Of a DNA stretch of 6,049 nucleotides, positions 1-5,055 are shown piece after piece (position 1 is the stretch's first letter; every line of letters starts with the position of its first letter). The translations under genes and the position numbers were made by a program. Source of the DNA: Bacteroidota bacterium (GTDB lineage Bacteria > Bacteroidota > Bacteroidia > Bacteroidales > UBA1556); NCBI GenBank assembly GCA_003648395.1, contig QMPB01000309.1, positions 1 through 6,049 on the forward strand, read 5' to 3'. The notes under the pieces are model-generated. The model was not told the DNA's origin, made no database searches, and worked only from the letters and a program-made list of their open reading frames with translations.

Positions 1-1
1 A

Positions 2-808
2 AAATCTTTATCTGAATTTGATAGAATTATCAATCACCTAATCGGAATCTATGATAGTAAGGGAATTGTGGAAAGAACTGATATAAACAACCTCATTAAT
101 TCATCTACTGAGGAAATTAAAACTCAAAAAAGGCTTAATGATGATACTGATATTATTCTCCATGGCAGATCAGGCAGAATAATTAAGGCACGCACTCCTA
201 ACCAAAAACTAATGGTAGATAATATCGCTAAAAATGATATGCTCTTTGCCATTGGACCTGCTGGAACAGGCAAAACTTATACTGCTGTTGCCCTTGCTGT
301 TAGATCGTTAAAAAACAAAGAAGTAAGAAGAATTGTTTTAACCAGACCTGCCGTGGAAGCTGGAGAGAATCTAGGATTTCTACCAGGAGACTTAAAAGAA
401 AAACTTGACCCCTATTTGCTTCCTCTTTATGATGCTCTTAGGGATATGATTCCTGAAACAAAGCTTACTAAATATTTTGAGGATAATACCATCGAAATTG
501 CTCCTCTAGCATTTATGAGAGGACGGACTTTAGATAACGCTTTTGTAATTCTTGATGAAGCTCAGAATTCTACCTCTTCTCAGTTGAAAATGTTTTTGAC
601 TCGTATGGGAAAAGATGCAAAATTCATTATCACAGGTGATATTACGCAAGTGGATTTACCCCGTAATCAACAATCTGGATTGGTAGAAGCTCACAATATC
701 CTAGGAGATATTAAAGGAATAAATTTCGTTCATCTTAATGAGAAAGATGTAGTAAGACATAAAATAGTTACAAGAATTATTAAAGCATATTCAACTTTCA
801 ACCAATAA
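2..808 (+). CDS. phoH: PhoH-family ATPase, 5'-truncated by the window edge
   Basis: PhoH-like P-loop ATPase, cytoplasmic; the family is linked to RNA metabolism and phosphate or stress responses, but its exact role is unsettled. The frame is open to the left edge (first full codon at base 2), giving 268 visible residues. A GTG at 68 could be read as a start, but the 22 codons before it continue the family's N-terminal region, so I treat the gene as partial with roughly 50-60 residues missing. Visible motifs are Walker A GPAGTGKT (bases 254-277), [17 protein letters not shown] after it, Walker B FVILDEAQ (542-565), and GDITQVDLP, which is typical of the family near the C-terminus. The stop is at 806-808, and purC begins 4 nt later, so the two are probably co-transcribed. 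I recall this pairing as common in Bacteroidota. No frameshift or missing motif is seen. Confidence 0.95.
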   Translation, partial: KSLSEFDRIINHLIGIYDSKGIVERTDINNLINSSTEEIKTQKRLNDDTDIILHGRSGRIIKARTPNQKLMVDNIAKNDMLFAIGPAGTGKTYTAVALAVRSLKNKEVRRIVLTRPAVEAGENLGFLPGDLKEKLDPYLLPLYDALRDMIPETKLTKYFEDNTIEIAPLAFMRGRTLDNAFVILDEAQNSTSSQLKMFLTRMGKDAKFIITGDITQVDLPRNQQSGLVEAHNILGDIKGINFVHLNEKDVVRHKIVTRIIKAYSTFNQ

Positions 809-812
809 TATT

Positions 813-1769
813 ATGGCACAATCTATTGTAAAAACTAAGTTTAATTTTCCAAAGCAAAAAAGCCTTTACGAAGGAAAAGTACGTGACGTATATAATATTA
901 ATGATGAGCTATTAGTAATGATAGTAAGTGATAGGATTTCTGCATTTGATGTTGTTTTACCAAAAGGAATTCCTTATAAAGGACAAGTTCTAAATCAAAT
1001 AGCAGCGAAATTTCTTGATGCTACTGAAGACATTGTTCCTAACTGGAAATTGGCAACTCCTGACCCTACTGTTACTATTGGTAAAAAGTGTGAGCCATTC
1101 CCCATTGAGATGATTATTCGTGGTTATTTGACTGGAAGCTCTTGGCGATCTTATCAAAAAGGATCAAGAAATATTTGCGGTATACCAATTCCTGATGGAA
1201 TGAAAGAACATCAAGCTTTTTCTGATCCAATTATTACTCCTACCACTAAGGCTGATATGGGTTTACATGATGAGGATATCTCCAAAGAAGAAATTCTTGA
1301 ACAAGGTTTAATTAACGCTGATGATTATGCTAAACTTGAAGAATATACTACTAAACTATTTCAGAGAGGTAGCGAAATAGCTGCTGAAAAAGGGCTTATT
1401 CTGGTTGATACTAAATACGAATTTGGTAAAATTGGTGATGAAATATATCTAATTGATGAAATTCACACTCCAGATTCTTCACGCTATTTCTATGCTGATG
1501 GTTATCAAGAGAGATTTGATAAAGGAGAAAATCAACAGCAACTTTCCAAAGAGTTTGTTCGTGAATGGCTAATGGAGAAAGATTTTCAAGGTAAAGAAGA
1601 TCAAGAGCTCCCTAAAATGACTGATGAGTTTGTAAATCTTGTATCTGAAAGATATATTGAGCTTTATGAGATAATAACTGGCGAGAAATTTATTAAAGAA
1701 GATACCTTTGAGGTTGCTGATAGAATTGAGAAAAATGTAACTAATTTTATTCATACCTATTTTAGGTAG
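813..1769 (+). CDS. purC: Phosphoribosylaminoimidazole-succinocarboxamide synthase (SAICAR synthetase)
   Basis: This enzyme joins CAIR and L-aspartate with ATP hydrolysis to give SAICAR in de novo purine synthesis; it is cytoplasmic. The 318-residue protein is complete and belongs to the longer form of the family (about 300 residues, against about 240 in E. coli). Visible motifs are the nucleotide-binding GKVRDVY (residues 21-27), SDRISAFD (39-46), SAICAR signature 1 around [14 protein letters not shown] (97-110), signature 2 LVDTKYEFG (197-205), and [10 protein letters not shown] (215-224). The ATG at 813 lies 4 nt after the phoH stop and has no Shine-Dalgarno sequence, only an AT-rich run (AATAATATT) before it. 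The start is supported by the normal distance to GKVRDVY. Expression probably depends on the promoter upstream of phoH, outside the window. No purine riboswitch or other pur gene is visible. Confidence 0.98.
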   Translation: MAQSIVKTKFNFPKQKSLYEGKVRDVYNINDELLVMIVSDRISAFDVVLPKGIPYKGQVLNQIAAKFLDATEDIVPNWKLATPDPTVTIGKKCEPFPIEMIIRGYLTGSSWRSYQKGSRNICGIPIPDGMKEHQAFSDPIITPTTKADMGLHDEDISKEEILEQGLINADDYAKLEEYTTKLFQRGSEIAAEKGLILVDTKYEFGKIGDEIYLIDEIHTPDSSRYFYADGYQERFDKGENQQQLSKEFVREWLMEKDFQGKEDQELPKMTDEFVNLVSERYIELYEIITGEKFIKEDTFEVADRIEKNVTNFIHTYFR

Positions 1770-1798
1770 TTTTCTGACAAACACTAAATAGTAGAGAA

Positions 1799-1816
1799 AA
1801 TTATTAATTAATAATT
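1799..1816. repeat. 18-bp AT-only perfect palindrome downstream of purC
   Basis: The sequence AATTATTAATTAATAATT is its own reverse complement and starts 29 nt after the purC stop codon. It contains no G or C and is not followed by a T run, so it would make a poor intrinsic terminator. It could be an operator-like site, a region of easy DNA melting, or a chance product of the AT-rich composition. The palindrome is seen directly; any function is unproven. Confidence 0.35.
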
Positions 1817-1864
1817 ATGTCATTTTTCAACACTTAAACAGCACACAACAACTAGTTTTTACAC

Positions 1865-1902
1865 TACATTTGTAGCTCGAAATATGTAATTAATATTCTT
1901 TG
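1865..1902 (+). promoter_or_regulatory. Candidate Bacteroidota-type promoter for the DUF5606 gene
   Basis: Primary sigma factors of Bacteroidota recognise roughly TTTG, a 19-21 nt spacer, then TAnnTTTG. Here a TTTG at 1869-1872 is followed after 21 nt by TATTCTTTG at 1894-1902, which is the -7 box with one extra base. TACATTTG at 1865-1872 is itself a perfect -7 match but has no clear -33 partner. Weaker combinations follow (TTTG 1899-1902 with AGACTTTG 1923-1930; TTTG 1927-1930 with TATTTTAC 1951-1958). The region lies about 100-130 bp before the ATG at 1999, in the only sizeable intergenic gap, so a promoter here is plausible. The exact start site cannot be chosen from sequence. Confidence 0.3.
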
Positions 1903-1926
1903 AATAAAATCTAATATCTTAAAGAC

Positions 1927-1941
1927 TTTGCAAGATGCAAA
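1927..1941. repeat. Short inverted repeat TTTGCA-AGA-TGCAAA
   Basis: Two 6-bp arms (1927-1932 and 1936-1941) are perfect reverse complements around a 3-nt centre, about 58 bp upstream of the DUF5606 start codon. It overlaps one of the candidate promoter TTTG elements. Size and position would fit a binding site for a dimeric regulator, or a small hairpin in the 5' leader. With such short arms in AT-rich DNA it may also be chance. Confidence 0.3.
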
Positions 1942-1998
1942 TATTTACAATATTTTACACATAAATGACAAATTAAAGAACAACAAAAACATAATAAT

Positions 1999-2439
1999 AT
2001 GGATATAAAAGGAATTTTAGCAATTGGCGGAAAGCCAGGATTATATAAAATGGTATCGCAGAGTAAAACTGGGCTTATCGTAGAAGGAATGGATGACAAA
2101 AAACGTTTTCCTGTTTATACTGCTCACCAAATTAGCGCTCTCGAAGAAATTAGTATTTACACCTACGAAGAGGATGTTCCTTTGGTAGAAGTGTTTGAAA
2201 AAATGTTTAATACTCTTGATGGTAAGGAGCCTATCAGTCCTAAATCTTCCAAGAATGATCTACTTAAGTTCTTTAGCACTATTCTTCCTGATTTTAACGA
2301 AGAACAAGTTTATGCTTCTGATATCAAGAAAGTAATTCAATGGTATATTGTCTTAAAAAGGAATGGTTTTATGGTTTTTGATAAAAAAGAAGAAACTAAG
2401 TCTGAAGAAAAAGCAGAGGATAGCAAAATTGAAGAATAA
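1999..2439 (+). CDS. DUF5606-type conserved protein of Bacteroidota
   Basis: Small cytoplasmic protein of 146 residues with no known function. The N-terminal part (MDIKGILAIGGKPGLYK, residues 1-17, then LIVEGMDD around 26-33 and a segment rich in Glu and Tyr to about residue 60) matches my memory of the DUF5606 domain, found in Bacteroidota. A second, helical-looking segment (about 85-128, LLKFFSTILPDF and VIQWYIVLKRNGF) fits the C-terminal domain usual in these proteins. The last 17 residues are a charged, mostly acidic, low-complexity tail. No signal peptide, membrane segment or catalytic motif is seen. The ATG at 1999 follows an A-rich leader without a Shine-Dalgarno sequence and gives the conserved N-terminus directly. 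The gene has its own upstream gap and a terminator after it, so it may be transcribed alone. The family call is from memory. Confidence 0.85.
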   Translation: MDIKGILAIGGKPGLYKMVSQSKTGLIVEGMDDKKRFPVYTAHQISALEEISIYTYEEDVPLVEVFEKMFNTLDGKEPISPKSSKNDLLKFFSTILPDFNEEQVYASDIKKVIQWYIVLKRNGFMVFDKKEETKSEEKAEDSKIEE

Positions 2440-2446
2440 AATAATT

Positions 2447-2474
2447 GAGCTTGTTTAATGGACAAGCTTTTTTT
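2447..2474 (+). terminator. Rho-independent terminator after the DUF5606 gene, just upstream of pyrK
   Basis: The arm AGCTTGT (2448-2454) pairs perfectly with ACAAGCT (2462-2468) across a 7-nt loop (2455-2461), with a possible G-U pair closing the base (2447 with 2469). The 3' arm runs into seven T (2468-2474). It begins 7 nt after the DUF5606 stop codon, a normal position for a terminator, but ends only 14 nt before the pyrK start codon. It therefore also lies in the 5' leader of any read-through transcript into pyrK-pyrD and could limit their expression. Confidence 0.8.
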
Positions 2475-2488
2475 ACAACATTTGATTT

Positions 2489-3280
2489 ATGACACCACCA
2501 CATAATCACGCAAAAAAACATACAGGTTTATTAAAAGTTCTTAATAACAGAACTATCAATAAGTCATATTATGTTCTTGAAATTGAAATCCCACAAGGTT
2601 CAAAAAATATTCTTCCTGGGCAATTTGTTGAGATTTTAGTAGAAGATTCTAAAAGCACTTTCCTTCGTCGTCCAATATCAATTTATAATGTTCATCCTGA
2701 GAGAAAATCAATGGAATTACTGATTCAAATTGTAGGAGAAGGAACATTACAGCTTTCCAAGCTTAAAACTGGGGACTTTGTTGATATTATGTATCCTCTT
2801 GGAAAATCTTTTAGCATTATTGAAAGTGGCAAAAAAGCTCTTTTAGTTGGAGGTGGCGTTGGTGTTGCCCCCCTCCTATATCTTGCGAAAAATCTTAAGA
2901 ACAATGACGTTGAGCCACATATTCTACTTGGTGGCCGCACTTCCGATAATATTATTGAAATAGATAATTTTAGTAAATATGCTAATATATATATATCAAC
3001 AGAAGATGGAAGTAATGGAGAGAAAGGTCTTGTTACTCAGCATTCTATAATGCAAGAAAATGATTTTGATATGATTTACAGCTGTGGCCCTGATCCAATG
3101 ATGAGAGCGGTTGCTAAAGTAGCTTCTAAGAATAATATTGATTGTGAAGTCTCTCTTGAGAACATGATGGCTTGTGGAATTGGTGCTTGTCTTTGTTGTG
3201 TAACACCTACAACCAGCGGACATCAATGCGTATGTACTGATGGTCCAGTTTTCAATACCACAGTTTTAGAATGGAATTAA
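2489..3280 (+). CDS. pyrK: Dihydroorotate dehydrogenase B, electron-transfer subunit (FAD and 2Fe-2S)
   Basis: PyrK is the iron-sulfur flavoprotein subunit of class 1B dihydroorotate dehydrogenase. It moves electrons from the FMN of PyrD through a 2Fe-2S cluster and FAD to NAD+. The 263-residue protein is complete. In order: an FAD-binding barrel with LRRPISIYN (59-67), an NAD-binding fold with GGGVGVAPLL (121-130), CGPDPMM (199-205), and a cysteine cluster. The likely cluster ligands are C229, C234, C237 and C249, spaced C-x4-C-x2-C-x11-C before DGPVF. C236 and C247 are additional cysteines next to these ligands. The ATG at 2489 has no Shine-Dalgarno sequence and no useful ATG follows nearby. 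The short His- and Pro-containing start (TPPHNHAKKH) precedes the conserved barrel. pyrD follows after 21 nt, as expected for a two-subunit enzyme. The upstream terminator leaves little room for a separate promoter. Confidence 0.96.
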   Translation: MTPPHNHAKKHTGLLKVLNNRTINKSYYVLEIEIPQGSKNILPGQFVEILVEDSKSTFLRRPISIYNVHPERKSMELLIQIVGEGTLQLSKLKTGDFVDIMYPLGKSFSIIESGKKALLVGGGVGVAPLLYLAKNLKNNDVEPHILLGGRTSDNIIEIDNFSKYANIYISTEDGSNGEKGLVTQHSIMQENDFDMIYSCGPDPMMRAVAKVASKNNIDCEVSLENMMACGIGACLCCVTPTTSGHQCVCTDGPVFNTTVLEWN

Positions 3281-3301
3281 TAATCAAAAGATAAATACCC
3301 T

Positions 3302-4207
3302 ATGAATTTAGCTGTAAAAATTGGTGATTTAGACCTAAAAAACCCAGTAATGACCGCTTCAGGAACTTTTGGTTATGGCCCTGAATTTGAAGATTTTATT
3401 GATATAAATAGACTTGGTGGAATAGTTGTAAAAGGCACTACACTTCATCATCGCGAAGGAAATGCATACCCACGAATGGCAGAAACTCCTTCAGGAATGC
3501 TTAATGCTGTTGGTCTTCAAAATAAAGGTGTTGATGTATTTTGTAAAAATATTTATCCAGAGATAAAACATTATAAAACTAATATTCTTGTAAATGTTTC
3601 TGGCTCGACAATAGAAGAATATATAGAAACTGCTGAGAGAATAAATGAGCTTGATCATATCCCTGGTATTGAGCTAAACATATCTTGTCCTAATGTAAAA
3701 GAAGGCGGAATGGCTTTTGGCACAAGTTGTCCTTCGGCAGTTGCTGTTACTCACGCAGTACGTGAGGTTTACAAAAAAACTATGGTAGTAAAGCTTTCTC
3801 CAAATGTTACTAATATTGCAGATATTGCAAAAGCAGTGCAAGATGTTGGTGCTGATGGAGTTTCGTTAATAAATACCTTATTAGCCATGGCAATTAATGC
3901 TGAAACTCGCCAATCAGTTCTTTCTACTATTACTGGTGGTTTGAGTGGCCCTGCAGTAAAACCTATTGCTTTGAGAATGGTTTGGCAAGTTGCACAAGCT
4001 GTTAAAATTCCAATAATTGGTATGGGAGGAATAATGAATGCCACTGATGCCATTGAATTTATGCTTGCTGGTGCTACTGCTATTCAAGTTGGAACTGCTA
4101 ATTTCATTGACCCAAATGTTACCATGAAAATAATTGATGGCATTGAAGACTATATGAAACGCCATAAAGTAGAAGATATTAATGAATTGGTGGGAGGAAT
4201 GAGATGA
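3302..4207 (+). CDS. pyrD: Dihydroorotate dehydrogenase B, catalytic subunit (class 1B, NAD-linked)
   Basis: PyrD oxidises (S)-dihydroorotate to orotate on FMN, the fourth step of pyrimidine synthesis; with PyrK the electron acceptor is NAD+. The complete protein has 301 residues, normal for class 1B, and lacks the N-terminal membrane extension of class 2 enzymes. Visible motifs are [15 protein letters not shown] near the N-terminus (15-29), NAVGLQNKG (68-76), [11 protein letters not shown] (126-136) with C129 as the expected catalytic base of class 1 enzymes, VVKLSPNV (162-169), [10 protein letters not shown] (212-221), and the FMN phosphate region GMGGI (240-244) with QVGTANF (262-268). The start ATG follows pyrK by 21 nt without an evident Shine-Dalgarno sequence. 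The final codons encode a GGAGG sequence (4193-4197), and the TGA stop (4205-4207) overlaps an ATG at 4204, so the 3' end also looks like an initiation region for a downstream gene. Confidence 0.97.
   Translation: MNLAVKIGDLDLKNPVMTASGTFGYGPEFEDFIDINRLGGIVVKGTTLHHREGNAYPRMAETPSGMLNAVGLQNKGVDVFCKNIYPEIKHYKTNILVNVSGSTIEEYIETAERINELDHIPGIELNISCPNVKEGGMAFGTSCPSAVAVTHAVREVYKKTMVVKLSPNVTNIADIAKAVQDVGADGVSLINTLLAMAINAETRQSVLSTITGGLSGPAVKPIALRMVWQVAQAVKIPIIGMGGIMNATDAIEFMLAGATAIQVGTANFIDPNVTMKIIDGIEDYMKRHKVEDINELVGGMR
4192..4206 (+). promoter_or_regulatory. Strong Shine-Dalgarno sequence plus ATG overlapping the pyrD stop
   Basis: GGGAGGA (4192-4198) contains a perfect GGAGG core, followed after 6 nt by an ATG (4204-4206) that overlaps the pyrD TGA as ATGA. 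This is the standard arrangement for translational coupling. It is the only good Shine-Dalgarno sequence I see before any start in the window. The bases also encode the pyrD C-terminus (Val-Gly-Gly-Met-Arg), so the match could be incidental. The ATG is followed by only six sense codons in the current sequence. Confidence 0.4.
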
Positions 4208-4224
4208 CAAGGCTAAACACATAA
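4204..4224 (+). other. Six-codon frame (MTRLNT) at the pyrD-mqnA junction; possible relic start or leader peptide
   Basis: From the ATG at 4204 the frame reads Met-Thr-Arg-Leu-Asn-Thr and stops at TAA 4222-4224, inside the repeat array. Its Met-Thr-Arg start resembles the Met-Ile-Thr-Arg start of the current mqnA frame at 4281, and both copies contain ACAAG (4207-4211 and 4287-4291). I infer either the old 5' end of mqnA, separated from the gene by the array, or a coupled leader peptide. The two frames are not in phase (77 nt apart). A six-residue product by itself is unlikely to be functional. Confidence 0.25.
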
Positions 4225-4281
4225 CACACTAACACATAACACACTAACACATAACACATAACACACTAACACATAACACAT
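4216..4281 (+). repeat. Minisatellite: nine 7- or 8-bp units (AACACAT and AACACACT)
   Basis: Sixty-six bases made entirely of two unit types, A = AACACAT and B = AACACACT, in the order A-B-A-B-A-A-B-A-A with no mismatches. A-B together form a 15-bp unit. The + strand has no G from 4213 to 4282, so the RNA should be almost unstructured. The array fills nearly all of the 73-nt gap between the pyrD stop and the mqnA start, and its last T is the first base of the mqnA TTG. Perfect units suggest recent expansion or turnover by slippage, so the copy number may vary between strains. Confidence 0.95.
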
Positions 4282-5012
4282 TGATAACAAGAATTTCAGC
4301 AGTATCATACGCCAACACCTTTCCTTTTCTTCTTGGATTAGATGAATTTATGGAAGGAAATGATTTCACAATTAGTCGTGATGTGCCATCAGAATGTGCC
4401 AATAAACTTATTAATAATGAAGTTGATCTAGGTTTAATTCCCGTTGCCACTATTCCACAAGTTCCCAATGCAAATATTATTTCAGATTATTGTATTGGCT
4501 CAATTGGAAAAGTAAATACTGTGCTATTAATGAGTAAGGTACCCTTTGAAAAAATAAGCAAAGTACATCTTGATACTGAATCTCGAACGTCAGTAAACTT
4601 GGTAAAAGTTCTAGCAAAGAAATATTGGCTAAAGGATTGGAATTATGATATTCTCCCAATAGATTATGCATCAAATAACAATGTGGAATCTATGGTTCTT
4701 ATTGGAGATAAAACACAAGAAACATTAGATTTTACTTATAAATATGATCTTTCTGAGGCTTGGTTTGAATTCACAGGAAAACCATTTGTTTTTGCTGCTT
4801 GGGTAGCAAATAAAGAATTACCTCTTGATTTTATAAAAAGATTTAACGAAGCCCTAAACAAAGGTCTAAATAATATTCCAAAATCTATAAAAAAGTACAA
4901 TAAGAATATTAAATATAATTTGGAAGATTACCTCAACAATTACATCTCTTACCCTTTTGATAAGGATAAAAAAGAAGCTTTAAGACTATTTCTTTCTTAC
5001 ATTTCCGAATAA
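4281..5012 (+). CDS. mqnA: MqnA-like chorismate dehydratase (futalosine menaquinone pathway), TTG start
   Basis: MqnA dehydrates chorismate to 3-[(1-carboxyvinyl)oxy]benzoate, the first step of the futalosine route to menaquinone; it is cytoplasmic with a periplasmic-binding-protein-like fold. The 243 residues show SAVSYANT (6-13), the MqnA hallmark (VSYxNT) rather than the CPND type motif of MqnD. They also show DLGLIPVA (49-56), SIGKVNTVLL (74-83), DTESRTSVNLVKVL (98-111), IGDKT (141-145), and YDLSEAWFEFTGKPFVFAAW (155-174). The start is inferred: the frame is open upstream only to a TAA at 4245-4247, with no ATG or GTG. The first in-frame ATG (residue 24) would remove the conserved SAVSYANT. 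TTG at 4281 fits best, although it lacks a Shine-Dalgarno sequence and lies at the edge of the repeat array. Length is slightly short for the family but the protein appears intact. Confidence 0.88.
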   Translation: MITRISAVSYANTFPFLLGLDEFMEGNDFTISRDVPSECANKLINNEVDLGLIPVATIPQVPNANIISDYCIGSIGKVNTVLLMSKVPFEKISKVHLDTESRTSVNLVKVLAKKYWLKDWNYDILPIDYASNNNVESMVLIGDKTQETLDFTYKYDLSEAWFEFTGKPFVFAAWVANKELPLDFIKRFNEALNKGLNNIPKSIKKYNKNIKYNLEDYLNNYISYPFDKDKKEALRLFLSYISE

Positions 5013-5034
5013 AAAGAATATTATAGTATTTTTA
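5002..5034 (+). promoter_or_regulatory. Weak promoter-like boxes before the T9SS cargo gene
   Basis: TTTC (5002-5005), a 21-nt spacer and TATTTTTA (5027-5034) approximate the Bacteroidota pattern TTTG-N(19-21)-TAnnTTTG with one mismatch in each box. Transcription would begin a short distance before the ATG at 5056. The same stretch can form a weak AT hairpin (5014-5020 with 5027-5033, one G-U pair, loop 5021-5026) ending in five T, which might instead act as a poor terminator for mqnA. Both readings are tentative. Confidence 0.2.
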
Positions 5035-5055
5035 CATTTCATAAAACTAACAATC

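Noticed and set aside
68..70. GTG as the start codon of the PhoH gene
   Set aside because: The frame stays open for 22 more codons to the window edge and those residues look like PhoH N-terminal sequence. The gene is more likely truncated by the window than started here.
1911..2099. Minus-strand open frame overlapping the DUF5606 gene start
   Set aside because: It covers intergenic DNA and a conserved N-terminus on the other strand, and has no recognisable motif or initiation signal.
2868..2873. C6 tract in pyrK as a possible frameshift site
   Set aside because: It encodes the conserved Ala-Pro-Leu of the NAD-binding loop in frame, and the protein is intact on both sides.
2725..2940. Minus-strand open frame inside pyrK
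   Set aside because: It lies opposite a well-conserved gene, has no homology I recognise, and looks like a shadow of the coding frame. The same applies to the other minus-strand frames inside purC, pyrD and mqnA.
2985..2996. (AT)6 dinucleotide run inside pyrK as a slippage switch
   Set aside because: Only six dinucleotides in an AT-rich gene, and it encodes a normal strand (Ile-Tyr-Ile). Too short to argue for phase variation.
3914..4222. Minus-strand open frame of about 100 codons opposite the 3' end of pyrD and the start of the array
   Set aside because: Ser/Asn/His-rich translation without recognisable motifs, fully opposite the conserved PyrD C-terminal half; a shadow frame.
4216..4281. 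The repeat array as a CRISPR array
   Set aside because: The units are 7-8 bp and directly adjacent with no spacers, and there are no cas genes in the window.
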